Below, one piece after another: positions 51,864-62,137 of a stretch of 64,000 bases of DNA. Numbering within the stretch: position 1 is the stretch's first letter; every line of letters begins with the position of its first letter. The DNA lies in the NCBI RefSeq assembly GCF_018070075.1, contig NZ_JAGPXE010000004.1, forward strand, positions 310,001-374,000. Direction: 5' to 3'. Origin of the DNA: Saccharopolyspora endophytica. GTDB lineage: Bacteria; Actinomycetota; Actinomycetes; Mycobacteriales; Pseudonocardiaceae. A program made the position numbers and the translations under genes. The notes below the pieces were generated by a model, which saw only the letters and a program-made list of their open reading frames with translations, did not search any database and had not been told where the DNA came from.

Positions 51864-54800
51864 GGGAAGCCTCCATGATCACCTCGTTGACGTCCCGGCC
51901 CTCGATCTTGGCCATCCGCATGGCGTCCAGGACCCGCTGGAAATCGCGCGGCATCACCTTCGTGAACGCCGCCGACCGCCGCGGCCAGTCGCCCAGCAGC
52001 GATGCGGCCACCGCCGAGGAGGTCAGCTCGTGGTGCTGCCGCACGACCTCGTGCAGCCACTTCAGCTCCTTGGTGCTCAACGGCTTGAGGTCGACCATCG
52101 CGGTGTTCACCCGCACCGGGTCCAGGTCCAGCACGTAGGCGATGCCGCCGGACATGCCCGCGCCGACGTTGCGGCCGGTGCCGCCGAGCACGATCGCCCG
52201 GCCGCCGGTCATGTACTCGAAGGCGTGGTCGCCGACGCCCTCGCAGACCAGCTGCGCACCGGAGTTGCGGACGGCGAAGCGCTCGCCGACCTGGCCGCGC
52301 AGGAAGATCTCACCGCTGGTCGCGCCGTAGCCGATCACGTTGCCCGCGATGACCTGGTCCTCGGCGCGGAACGCCGAGTTCGGGTCGGGGCGGACCACGA
52401 TCCGCCCGCCGGAGAGGCCCTTGCCGACGTAGTCGTTGGCGTCACCGACCATGTCCAGCGTGATGCCGGCGGGCAGGAACGCGCCCAGCGACTGGCCGGC
52501 CGACCCCTCCAGCTCGACGTGGATGGTGTCCTCCGGCAGGCCGTCGCCGCCGAAGCGGCGGGACACCTCCGCGCCCAGCAGGGTCCCGACGGTGCGGTTG
52601 ACGTTGCGCACCGGCAGCTGCAACCGCACCGGGCGGGCGTCCTCCAACGCCGCCTCGGCGAGCTGGATCAGCGTGCGGTCCAGCGCCTCGTCGAGGCCGT
52701 GGTCCTGCTCGCGGACCCTCCGGCGCACCGACGAGTACGGGGTCCGCGGCTCGGCGAACACCGGCTCCAGGTCCAGGCCCCGGGACTTCCAGTGCTGCAC
52801 GGCGTTGTCGCGCCGCAGCGCCGAGACCTGGCCGATGGCCTCGTCCAGCGTCCGGAAACCCAGCTGCGCCAGGTGTTCCCGCACTTCCTGGGCGATGAAC
52901 TCGAAGAAGTTCACCACGTGCTCGACCTGACCGGTGAACCTCTTGCGCAGGTCCGGGTTCTGGGTCGCGACACCGACCGGGCAGGTGTCGAGGTGGCAGA
53001 CGCGCATCATGATGCAGCCCTCGACGACCAGCGGCGCGGTCGCGAACCCGTACTCCTCGGCACCCAGCAGCGCGGCGACCACGACGTCGCGGCCGGTCTT
53101 GAAACCGCCGTCGCACTGCACCGTGATCCGGTCCCGCAGGCCGTTGAGCAGCAGCGTCTGCTGCGTCTCGGCCAGCCCGACCTCCCACGGCGTGCCCGCG
53201 TGCTTGAGCGAGGTCAGCGGCGCGGCACCGGTGCCGCCGTCGTGACCGGAGATCAGCACCACGTCGGCGTGCGCCTTCGACACACCGGCCGCGACCGTGC
53301 CGACGCCGACCTCGCTGACCAGCTTGACGTGCACGCGGGCCTGCTCGTTGGCGTTCTTGAGGTCGTGGATCAGCTGCGCCAGGTCCTCGATCGAGTAGAT
53401 GTCGTGGTGCGGCGGCGGCGAGATCAGCCCGACGCCCGGCGTGGAGTGCCGCGTCTTGGCGATCCACGGGTACACCTTGTGCGCGGGCAGCTGACCGCCC
53501 TCGCCGGGCTTGGCGCCCTGGGCCATCTTGATCTGGATGTCGCTGGCGTTGACCAGGTATTCGCTGGTCACGCCGAAGCGGCCGGAGGCGACCTGCTTGA
53601 CCGCCGAGCGCCGCTCGGGGTCGTAGAGCCGGTCGACGTCCTCGCCGCCCTCACCGGAGTTGGACTTGCCGCCGATGCGGTTCATCGCGATCGCCAGCAC
53701 CTCGTGGGCCTCGGCGGAGATCGCGCCGTAGCTCATCGCGCCGGTGGAGAACCGCTGCATGATCGCCGAGGCCGGTTCGACCTCGTCGATGTCGATCGGG
53801 TCGCGCGCGCTGTCGAACTCGAAGAGCCCGCGCAGGGTGCCGCCCTCGGCCGCCAGCCGGTCGCACTCCGCGGTGTACTCGCGGAACTTGTCGTACCGGC
53901 CGGTCTTGGTCGAATGCTGCAGCAGGAACACCGTTTCCGGCGTGAACAGGTGCAGTTCGCCCTCGCGGCGGTAGGAGTAGTCGCCGCCGGTCTCCAGCTT
54001 GCGGTGCACGCGCTCGGTCGGGTTGTCCGGGTAGGCGCGGCGGTGCCGCTGCGCGACCTCCTCGGCCAGCTCGTCGAGTCCGACGCCGCCGAGCTTGGAG
54101 GTGGTGCCCAGGAAGTAGGACTCCACGACCTCCTGCGACAGGCCGACGGCCTCGAAGACCTGCGCGGCCGTGTAGGCGCCGACGGTCGAGATGCCCATCT
54201 TGGACATCACCTTCAGCACGCCCTTGACCAGCGCCTGCACGTAGTTGCGGAGGGCGACCTTGGAGCGCACCCCGGAGATCTGACCGGTCGAGATCATGTC
54301 CTCGATGGCCTCGAACGCCAGGTACGGGTTGACCGCCGCCGCGCCGTAGCCCAGCAGGGCGGCCACGTGGTGCACCTCGCGGGCGTCACCGGTTTCCACG
54401 ACCAGCGCGACGCGCAGCCGCTCCTTGGTCTGGATCAGGTACTGGTGCACCGCCGACACCAGCAGCAGCGACGGGATCGGCGCCCGCTGGTGGTCGGAGT
54501 CCCGGTCGGAGAGCACCAGCACGCGCGCCCCGGCGGCGATCGCCTCGGAAGCCTCGGCGCGGACCCGCTCGATGGCTTCTGCCAGCGCCGCACCGCCACC
54601 GTCCACTTCGTACAGACCGGAGAGCACCGCCGAGGAGAACCCCGGCAGGTCGCCGTCGTCGTTGATGTGGATGAGCTTGGCCAGCTCGTCGTTGTCGATG
54701 ACCGGGTTGGGCAGCACGATGTGCCTGCAGGACGCCGACGACGGGTTCAGCAGGCTCTGCTCCGGGCCCATGATCCGCGCCACCGAGGTCACGATCTCCT

Positions 54801-56406
54801 CGCGGATCGCGTCCAGCGGCGGGTTCGTGACCTGCGCGAACTGCTGCACGAAGTAGTCGTAGAGCATCCGCGAGCGCTGCGACAGCGGAGCGGGCGGGGT
54901 GTCGGCGCCCATCGATCCCAGCGGCTCGGCGCCTGCGGTGGCCATCGGGGCGAGCAGCAGCGCCAGCTCCTCCTCGGTGTAGCCGAAGGACAGCTGGCGG
55001 CGCACCACCGACTCGTGGGTGCTGACCACGTGCTCGCGGTCGGCGAGCTCGTCGAGGTTGAGCAGACCGGCGTGCAGCCACTCGTCGTAGGCGTGCTCGG
55101 AGGCCAGCTCGGTCTTGAACTCCTCGTCGTCGACGATGCGGCCCTGCTCGGTGTCGATCAGGAACATCCGGCCCGGCTGCAGGCGGCCCTTGGCGACCAC
55201 CTCGGACGGGTCGAGGCCCAGGACACCGGTCTCGCTGGCCAGGACCACGCGGTCGTCGGCGGTCCGCCACCAGCGCGCCGGGCGCAGGCCGTTGCGGTCG
55301 AGCACCGCCCCGACCAGCGAACCGTCGGTGAAGGTGACGCACGCCGGGCCGTCCCACGGCTCCATCAGGCTCGCGTGGAACTGGTAGAACGCCTTGCGCT
55401 TGGGGTCCATCTCGGCGTGGTTCTCCCACGCCTCCGGGATCATCATCAGCACCGCGTGCGGCAGCGACCGGCCACCCAGGTGCAGCAGCTCCAGCACCTC
55501 GTCGAAGGACGCCGAGTCGGAGGCGTCATCCGAGCAGATCGGGTACAGCCGGGACAGCTCGCCCGGGATCAGGTCGGAGGACAGCAGCGCCTCGCGAGCC
55601 CGCATCCGGTTGCGGTTGCCGCGGATGGTGTTGATCTCGCCGTTGTGCGCCACGTAGCGGAACGGGTGCGCCAGCGGCCACGACGGGAACGTGTTCGTGG
55701 AGAACCGGCTGTGCACCAGCGCGATGGCGCTGGCCAGCCGCTCGTCGGTCAGGTCCGGGAAGAAGCCGGGAAGCTGCTGGGTGGTGAGCATGCCCTTGTA
55801 GACGAACGTGCGCGCCGACAGCGACGGGAAGTACAGCTCGAGGCCCTGCCGCGCCGCCTCGCGCTCGGCGCGCTTGCGCAGGCAGAACGCCAGCCGGTCC
55901 AGCTGCAGACCGGACTCGCCGCCGTTGCCGGCGACCATCAGGGTCGCGAAGTGCGGCATGCAGTCGCGGGCCGTGGTGCCCACGTCCGCGCGGTCCGGCG
56001 TGGTGGGCACCTCGCGCCAGCCCAGGACGGTCAGGTTCTCCTCGGCCGCGATCTCCCCGACCAGCGCCACGACGCGCTCGCGCTGCTCGGCGTCGGCCGG
56101 CAGGAAGCCCATTCCGGCCGCGTAGCGGCTCTCGCCGTTCTCGGCGGGCTCGGGCAGGGGCACGCCCGCCGTATCGCGCAGGAGCTCGTCAGGCAGCTGG
56201 AGCAGGATGCCCGCGCCGTCGCCGCTGGTGGGCTCGGCGCCCGCGGCACCGCGGTGCTCCAGGTTCGCCAGGGCGGTCAGGGCGTCCGCGACGATTCCAT
56301 GGGAACGCCGACCGCGAATGTCGGCGACCATGGCCACGCCGCAGGAATCCTGCTCCGCAGCCGGGTCGTACAGGCCCTGGGCCGCTGGGATCGCAGAGAA
56401 GACCAC
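51856..56406 (-). CDS. gltB: Glutamate synthase large subunit
   Basis: 1516 aa from GTG at 56406, preferred over the ATG at 56427 because GGGAGG lies eight bases before the GTG, inside the longer frame. The nucleophile Cys of the class II amidotransferase domain is in [11 protein letters not shown] (Cys22) after a propeptide; KGMLTTQQL and [18 protein letters not shown] follow. Then the central domain, the FMN/synthase domain ([41 protein letters not shown], [13 protein letters not shown] cluster) and the C-terminal GXGXG glutamate-synthase domain. First gene of gltB-gltD. Confidence 0.95.
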
Positions 56407-56939
56407 TGCGCAGACCTCCCTCGTCATGCTCGTGCTTGAAAGTCGGCGGTCGGCCGTTGACCTGACTTCTTCGACTTCTGGGCACGGGACGGCACTGGCC
56501 CGCAGCTAGGATGTTCCGGTTCTGCCGTAGATGATTTCGGGAGCGAGATTTCGGGCGCGCTCGCCCGCTCGCTGTAACCGGAGCGTTTAGCAGACTTTAA
56601 CAGCCAGGATACCCGGAAGCAGCACCTTGAAAGTGATGCTGAACATCTTGTTGTCACGCCCGTCGCTGGTTACACGCCCAGGACTCGGCTGCTCAGGATC
56701 GGCGCGGTCACGTCGTGACCGGAACGCGGCCTGAACACGTCACACAGCCCGTCGGCGGCTCGCCCGAGCGAACCGCACGCCGGCGGACACGGTCCGTCGT
56801 CGAATTTACCCGCAGCGTCGCCGCCTGGGTAGCGCTCGCCCTCCGGCAGGTTCCCCGAGCGATCTTTGCTGATATCTTTCCAGCTCAGGGCACCCACCGC
56901 GTGGGTGTTCGTTTCGCCAGCTCCGACCCGAGGGAAGAC
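56407..56939. other. 533-bp gap between divergent gltB and BtuF-like genes, with a 17-bp palindrome
   Basis: CGGTCACG-T-CGTGACCG at 56705-56721 is a perfect 17-bp palindrome, a good operator candidate, about 220 bp from the BtuF-like start and 300 bp from gltB. No cobalamin riboswitch (B12 box) could be recognised. An open frame from 56715 to the BtuF start is an unsupported extension. No other gene seen. Confidence 0.55.
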
Positions 56940-57881
56940 ATGACCGGGTTCCGCCGTCTCGCCGCCCTGATGATGGCCGCATTCGCCCTGTTCACCATGG
57001 TCACGGCGTGCGCGACCCGCCAGCACTCCCCGGTGCCGGTGGTGCCCGACGATCCCGCGTCGTCCTTCCCCGCGAAGGTCTCGCTGCCCGGCGGCCAGCC
57101 GGTGACCCTGCTCCAGCAGCCCAAGCGGATCGTGTCGCTGTCGCCGTCGGCGACCGAGACCCTCTTCGCGCTCGGCGCGGGCGATCAGGTCATCGCCGTC
57201 GACCAGCACTCCACGTACCCGGAGAACGCGCCGCGCACCGAGCTGTCCGGCTTCACCGCCGACGCCGCCGCCGTGGCGAGCAAGAATCCGGACCTGGTCA
57301 TCGCCCCGGACAACGCCACCCAGCTCGCCGAGGGCCTGAAGGTGGTCGACGTGCCCGTGCTGCTGACGCCCGCGGCCGCCAGCCTGGACGACGCCTACCA
57401 GCAGATCCAGGCGATCGGCCGCGCCACCGGGCACGGCAACCAGGCGAACGCGATGGTGCAGAAGATGCGCACCGACATCGCCGACATCGTGGCCTCCACG
57501 CCCAAGCCCCCGCAGCCGATGACCTACTTCCACGAGGTCAGCCCCGATCTCTACACGGCGACCTCGCAGAGCTTCGTGGGCAACGTGTACTCGCTGTTCG
57601 GGATGGTCAACATCGCCGATCCCGCCGGTGGGCCGTTCCCGCAGCTGTCGCAGGAGCACGTGGTCCAGGCCAACCCGAACCTGATCTTCGCCGCCGACAC
57701 CAAGTGCTGCGGCGTCAACGCCGCCGCGATCGCCGCGCGTCCCGGCTGGCACACCATCGACGCCGTCCAGCGCAATCAGGTCGTGGAGCTCGACGACGAC
57801 CTGGCCAGCCGCTGGGGACCGCGCGTGGTGGAGCTGGTGCGCTCCATCAGCCAGGCCGTGGGCAAGGCACAGCAGGGTTGA
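56940..57881 (+). CDS. ABC transporter substrate-binding lipoprotein, BtuF/FecB type
   Basis: 313 aa from ATG at 56940 with GAGGGAAG three bases upstream. Lipobox ATACATRQ-like (TMVTAC) at about residue 24. Periplasmic-binding domain: PKRIVSLSPSATETLFALGAGDQ, the VDQHSTYPENAP loop, MTYFHEVSPDLYTATSQSFVGN, and LSQEHVVQANPNLIFAADT. Cluster with permease and ATPase suggests cobalamin or another corrinoid; haem or siderophore uptake cannot be ruled out. Coupled to the permease gene by a TTGA overlap. Confidence 0.85.
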   Translation: MTGFRRLAALMMAAFALFTMVTACATRQHSPVPVVPDDPASSFPAKVSLPGGQPVTLLQQPKRIVSLSPSATETLFALGAGDQVIAVDQHSTYPENAPRTELSGFTADAAAVASKNPDLVIAPDNATQLAEGLKVVDVPVLLTPAAASLDDAYQQIQAIGRATGHGNQANAMVQKMRTDIADIVASTPKPPQPMTYFHEVSPDLYTATSQSFVGNVYSLFGMVNIADPAGGPFPQLSQEHVVQANPNLIFAADTKCCGVNAAAIAARPGWHTIDAVQRNQVVELDDDLASRWGPRVVELVRSISQAVGKAQQG

Positions 57882-58891
57882 TCTCACCGACCCGACTCCG
57901 CCCGTGGCATCTCGTCGTCGGCGTTTTGGTGCTGGTGGGGAGCGTGTTGCTGTCGGTGCTGGTGGGCGCCGCGGAACTCGGACGGGACCGGGTGCTGGCC
58001 GAGATCGTCGCGCAGCTGACCGGCGGGGTCTCCCCGCTGTCCGAGCGCGAGGCGGCGATCCTGTGGGACCTGCGGGTCCCCCGCACCGTGCTCGGCGTGC
58101 TCGTCGGCGCTGCGCTCGCAGTGTCCGGTGCCGCCTTCCAGGGCGTGTTCCGCAACCCCCTCGCCGACCCCTACCTGCTGGGATCGGCCGCCGGAGCGGG
58201 CCTGGCCGTCACCCTCGTGATCACCACCGCGCCGCAGTCCGGGCTGTCGATCCCGGTGCAGGCGGCGGCGTTCGCCGGAGCGCTGGGCGGGGTCGGGCTG
58301 ACCTGGCTGGTCGGGCGTTCGGCGGGCCCCGACACGGCGACGCTGGTGCTGGCCGGCGTGGCGGTGGGCGCCTTCCTCACAGCCGGGCAGACGTTCCTGC
58401 AGCAGCTGCGGGTGGAGTCGCTGCAGCAGGTCTACCTGTGGATCCTCGGGCGGTTGAGCACCACCGGATGGCGCGAGGTGCTGATCGTGCTGCCGCACCT
58501 GGTGGTCTCGGCCGTCGTGCTGTGCCTGTGCGCGCGGCTGCTGGACGTGCTGGGAACCGGTGACGAGGAAGCCACGTCGCTGGGCGTGCACCCCGGCCGG
58601 GTGCGGATGCTGGTGCTGATCGCGGCATCGCTGGCCACCGCCGCCGCGGTGTCGGTGGCGGGGCTGATCGGGTTCGTCGGGCTCGCGGTGCCGCACCTGG
58701 TGCGGCTGGCGCTCGGCGGCGGTTTCCGCATCATCCTGCCGATGTCGCTGCTGTTCGGCGGGGTGTTCCTGGTGCTCGCCGACGTGCTCGCGCGGACCCT
58801 GCTCGCGCCCGCCGAGATCCCGATCGGCGTGATCACCGCGTTCACCGGTGCCCCGTTCTTCGCCGTGCTGCTGCACCGGAGGCGGGCGTGA
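57878..58891 (+). CDS. ABC transporter permease, FecCD/BtuC type
   Basis: 337 aa, TTG start at 57878. Nine or ten helices; FecCD motifs WDLRVPRTVLGVLVGAALAVSGAAFQGVFRNPLADPYLLG and the coupling region. GLVGFVGLAVPHLVRL-like segment (AGLIGFVGLAVPHLVRLALG) and GVFLVLADVLARTLLAPAEIPIGVITAFTGAPFF at the C-terminus. Membrane channel of the importer, between the binding lipoprotein and the ATPase. Confidence 0.9.
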   Translation: MISPTRLRPWHLVVGVLVLVGSVLLSVLVGAAELGRDRVLAEIVAQLTGGVSPLSEREAAILWDLRVPRTVLGVLVGAALAVSGAAFQGVFRNPLADPYLLGSAAGAGLAVTLVITTAPQSGLSIPVQAAAFAGALGGVGLTWLVGRSAGPDTATLVLAGVAVGAFLTAGQTFLQQLRVESLQQVYLWILGRLSTTGWREVLIVLPHLVVSAVVLCLCARLLDVLGTGDEEATSLGVHPGRVRMLVLIAASLATAAAVSVAGLIGFVGLAVPHLVRLALGGGFRIILPMSLLFGGVFLVLADVLARTLLAPAEIPIGVITAFTGAPFFAVLLHRRRA

Positions 58892-59664
58892 GCCGACTGG
58901 AGATCCGCGACCTCGCGGCCGGATACCGCCGCCGCCCGGTCGTTTCCGGGGTGTCGACCACAGTGGACACCGGCGGCTGGCTCGGCATCATCGGACCCAA
59001 CGGCGCGGGCAAGTCCACGCTGCTCAAAGCCGTCGCCGGGTTGCTCGGACACACCGGGGACGTGCTGGTCGACGGCCGGCGGACGGCATCGCTGCGCCGC
59101 CGCGAGCGCGCCCGCACCCTCGCCTACGCGCCGCAGATCCCGCAGCTGCCGCTGGGACTCACGGTCACCGACTACGTCCTGCTCGGGCGCACGCCCCACC
59201 TCGGTCCGCTCGGGCGCGAAGGCCGCAGCGACCTCGACGTCGTCGGCGAACTCCTCACCCGCCTGGACCTGAGCCACCTCGCCGGGCGCTCGCTGCACAC
59301 CCTCTCCGGCGGCGAGCGGCAGCGCACGGTCCTCGCCCGCGCCCTGGCTCAACGAGCCGGAGTCCTGCTGCTCGACGAACCCACCACCGGGCTCGACATC
59401 GGCCACGCCCAATCACTCCTGGACCTCGTCGACGAACTCCGCACCGAACTGGGCACCACGGTCATCACCACGCTCCACGACCTCACCCTCGCCGCCCAGT
59501 ACGCCGACGACCTCCTGCTGCTGTCCCACGGCACCCCCGCGGCCCACGGCACACCGGCCGAAGTCCTCACCCCCGAAACCCTCAACACCCACTACGCGGC
59601 CAGGACCACCGTCCTCCACACCCCCAACGGCACCCCCGTCATCACCCCCACCCGCCTCACCTGA
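58888..59664 (+). CDS. ABC transporter ATP-binding protein, BtuD/FecE type
   Basis: 258 aa, GTG at 58888 overlapping the permease stop by four bases. Walker A GIIGPNGAGKSTLLKAVAG, Q-loop APQIPQLPLGLTV, signature TLSGGERQRTVLARALAQ, Walker B GVLLLDEPTTGLDIGH, and switch His in TTLHDLTLA. Powers the importer. Its stop runs directly into the first unit of the TTTCAGTGGAA repeat array. Confidence 0.92.
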   Translation: MSRLEIRDLAAGYRRRPVVSGVSTTVDTGGWLGIIGPNGAGKSTLLKAVAGLLGHTGDVLVDGRRTASLRRRERARTLAYAPQIPQLPLGLTVTDYVLLGRTPHLGPLGREGRSDLDVVGELLTRLDLSHLAGRSLHTLSGGERQRTVLARALAQRAGVLLLDEPTTGLDIGHAQSLLDLVDELRTELGTTVITTLHDLTLAAQYADDLLLLSHGTPAAHGTPAEVLTPETLNTHYAARTTVLHTPNGTPVITPTRLT

Positions 59665-59895
59665 CCGGATTTCAGTGGAAATCCGATCCCCGATCTCCAC
59701 TGAAATCCGGTGCCCGCGACCAGGGACCGGACCTCCGCTGAACCCCAGCACCCGCGACCCGAGGCCCGATTTCCACCGAAACCGGGTGCCTGATTTCCAC
59801 TGAAACCCGAGACCTGGCACCGGGACCGGATTTCCACTGAAGTCCGGTGCCTGATTTCCACGGAGATCTTGGATCGGACTTCCACTGAAATCCGG
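59665..59895. repeat. Eight units of the TTTCAGTGGAA repeat
   Basis: Forward unit at 59665, then seven inverse units (59690, about 59729, 59765, 59789, 59826, 59850, 59874), each about 21-22 bp of the form CCGGATTTCCACTGAAATCC. First unit abuts the ATPase stop codon. Convergent gap before lgt. Confidence 0.87.
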
Positions 59896-59970
59896 TTTGG
59901 GGTGTGAAGAAGCCGAGGCCGCGGCTCCGGAGTGGAGTCGCGGCCTCGGCTCGGCGTTCTGCGCTGGGTG

Positions 59971-61197
59971 TCAGGACTGGGTCTTGGCGTCCTTGGTGTC
60001 CGTCTCGGACTTCGTGGCCTTGCCGTCGTCCTGCTTCGAGGCGGTGGCCGGTTCCGCGGGCTCCTCGTCGGAGTCCTTCGTGTCCGCGTCGGAACCCTTC
60101 GACTCAGCCTCGTCCTCGTCGGCGTTCTTCGGCTCGTCCTCGTGGGAGTTCTCGGACTTGTCCCCGTCGCCGTTGGAGCGCTTCGGTTCGGGATCGTCGT
60201 CGTCAGCGGTGCGGTCCCGGGATTCCTCGTCGGAGTCCTCGGTCTTGTCGGAGTCCTCGGTCCCGCTCGACTCGCCGGGGGCCGTGGTGGACGGGATGTC
60301 GTCCGGGTAGGGCTTGCCCGCCAGGAGGGCCGGGTCCTCCCGCTTGCCGCGGACGACGAGGAGGTAGATGACCGCGCCGAGGAAGACCACCAGCGAGGTG
60401 AAGACGTTGATGCGGATGCCCAGGATGTGGGTGGCCTCGTCGCTGCGCATCATCTCGATCCACACGCGACCGGCCGTGTAGCCGGCGACGTAGAGCGCGA
60501 ACACGCGGCCGTGGCCCATCCGGAACTTGCGGTCGGCCCACAGCACCAGCAGGAAGACGCCGACGTTCCACAGCAGCTCGTACAGGAACGTCGGGTGCAC
60601 GACGGTGATCGGCGTCGGGTCGACCGCCACGCCCGCGATCGGGTCGGCGAGCCCGGTGTCCGGGTCGATGCGCCGGTAGATCTCCAGGCCCCACGGCACG
60701 GTCGTCGGACCGCCGTAGAGCTCCTGGTTGAACCAGTTGCCCAAGCGGCCGACGGCCTGCGCGAGCACCAGACCGGGCGCGACGGTGTCGGCGAACGCGG
60801 GCAGCGGCACGCCTCGCTGGCGGCAGCCGATCCAGGCGCCCACGGCACCGAGCGCGACCGCGCCCCAGATGCCGAGGCCGCCCTCCCAGACCTTCAACGC
60901 GTCCAGCGGGTTCCGGTCCGGGCCGAAGTACTTGTACCAGTCGGTGGCCACGTGGTACAGCCGCCCGCCGATGAGGCCGAACGGCACCGCCCACACGGCG
61001 ACGTCGACGACCGTGCCCTCGCGACCGCCGCGGGCGATCCAGCGACGGCTGCTGATCCACACCGCGAGCACGATGCCGGCGATGATGCACAGCGCGTACG
61101 CGCGCAGCGGGATCGGTCCGATGTACCAAACCCCCTGCGGAGGGCTCGGAATGTTGGCCAGGAGCGGACTAGCCGAAGCGGCAACCGTGGCATTCAC
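59971..61197 (-). CDS. lgt: Prolipoprotein diacylglyceryl transferase with long acidic C-terminal tail
   Basis: 408 aa from GTG at 61197; no ribosome site, but GATACCGT seven bases upstream suggests a leaderless start. Seven membrane helices with GIWGAVALGAVGAWIG, the Lgt signature QAVGRLGNWFNQELYGGPT and HPTFLYELLWN. Residues about 290-408 are a low-complexity Asp/Glu/Ser/Lys tail (repeats of EDSDK type) unlike the short tail of most enzymes. Lipidates the Cys of prolipoproteins such as those at 1-2.3 kb and 57 kb. Upstream of trpA. Confidence 0.93.
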   Translation of the reverse strand: MNATVAASASPLLANIPSPPQGVWYIGPIPLRAYALCIIAGIVLAVWISSRRWIARGGREGTVVDVAVWAVPFGLIGGRLYHVATDWYKYFGPDRNPLDALKVWEGGLGIWGAVALGAVGAWIGCRQRGVPLPAFADTVAPGLVLAQAVGRLGNWFNQELYGGPTTVPWGLEIYRRIDPDTGLADPIAGVAVDPTPITVVHPTFLYELLWNVGVFLLVLWADRKFRMGHGRVFALYVAGYTAGRVWIEMMRSDEATHILGIRINVFTSLVVFLGAVIYLLVVRGKREDPALLAGKPYPDDIPSTTAPGESSGTEDSDKTEDSDEESRDRTADDDDPEPKRSNGDGDKSENSHEDEPKNADEDEAESKGSDADTKDSDEEPAEPATASKQDDGKATKSETDTKDAKTQS

Positions 61198-61326
61198 GAC
61201 GCTTACGGTATCGGGCGCCCCACCACAGGTGAGCACCCCCCGTGCAGCATCACGGCAGGACAACGAACCCGTGACCCGTTGGCGAAGAACGTTTCGGTAT
61301 CACGCCCAGTCACCGCTCAGGTGGGG

Positions 61327-61351
61327 GGCGAGGAGGAAGCACCTCCTCGCC
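61327..61351 (-). terminator. Stem-loop after trpA
   Basis: GGCGAGGAGG (61327-61336) with CCTCCTCGCC (61342-61351), 5-nt loop, 6 bp past the trpA stop. Confidence 0.75.
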
Positions 61352-61357
61352 TGGCGT

Positions 61358-62137
61358 TCATTCTCCGCGCACGCCCGATGCGAGGTCCGCGGCCAAGGCG
61401 CGAACGCCCTCCGGGCCGTCCTGCTCCGCCCTGGTCACGAACGCCGAGCCGACGATCACGCCATCGGCGAAGCGCGCCACCTCGGCGGCCTGCTCGCGGG
61501 AGCGCACGCCCAGACCGACGCCGATCGGCAGGTCGGTGTGCGCGCGGGTGCGCTCCACCAGGCCGGATGCGGCGGAGCCGACGGAGTCGCGGGCACCGGT
61601 CACGCCCATCACGGAGGTGGCGTAGACGAAGCCGCTGCTGGCCTTGGCGGTCAGCGCGAGCCGCTCCTCGGTGGACGACGGCGCGACCAGGAAGATCCGG
61701 TCCAGCTCGTGCTCGTCGGTGGCGGCGATCCAGTCCTCACCCTCGTCGGGGATGAGGTCCGGGGTGATCACGCCGAGCCCGCCCGCCGCCTTGAGGTCGC
61801 GGGCGAAGGCGTCCACCCCGTAGCGGTGCACGGGGTTCCAGTAGGTCATGACCACCGCGTTGCCACCGGCCTCGGCGATGGTGGAGACGATGTCGAACAC
61901 CTGCCGGACGCGGAAGCCTGCGCGCAGCGAGGTCTCGCTGGCGGCCTGGATGGTCGGCCCGTCCATCACCGGGTCGGAGAACGGCAGCCCGACCTCGACG
62001 AGGTCGCAACCACCGTCGATCATCGCCTTGAACAGCTCCTTGCTGTCCTCGACGGTCGGGTAACCGGCGGGCAGGTACCCGATCAGAGCCGCCCGAGATT
62101 CGTTGCGGCACGCCTGGAAAACCTCACGCAGGCTCAT
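61358..62137 (-). CDS. trpA: Tryptophan synthase alpha subunit
   Basis: 259 aa from ATG at 62137, overlapping the trpB stop as TGATG; GTG at 62140 is the adjacent alternative. TIM-barrel with the catalytic Glu/Asp segments LIGYLPAGYPT, CDLVEVGLPFSDPVMDGPTIQ, and GVTGARDSV plus GVGLGVRSREQ. Cleaves indole-glycerol phosphate to indole and glyceraldehyde 3-phosphate, passed to TrpB. Confidence 0.95.
   Translation of the reverse strand: MSLREVFQACRNESRAALIGYLPAGYPTVEDSKELFKAMIDGGCDLVEVGLPFSDPVMDGPTIQAASETSLRAGFRVRQVFDIVSTIAEAGGNAVVMTYWNPVHRYGVDAFARDLKAAGGLGVITPDLIPDEGEDWIAATDEHELDRIFLVAPSSTEERLALTAKASSGFVYATSVMGVTGARDSVGSAASGLVERTRAHTDLPIGVGLGVRSREQAAEVARFADGVIVGSAFVTRAEQDGPEGVRALAADLASGVRGE

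Noticed and set aside
56407-56939. Cobalamin riboswitch upstream of the BtuFCD-like genes
   Set aside because: No B12 box or adenosylcobalamin core found by eye.
59665-59895. CRISPR array at the eight-unit repeat
   Set aside because: Units are imperfect, vary in orientation and have very short irregular spacers; no cas genes.
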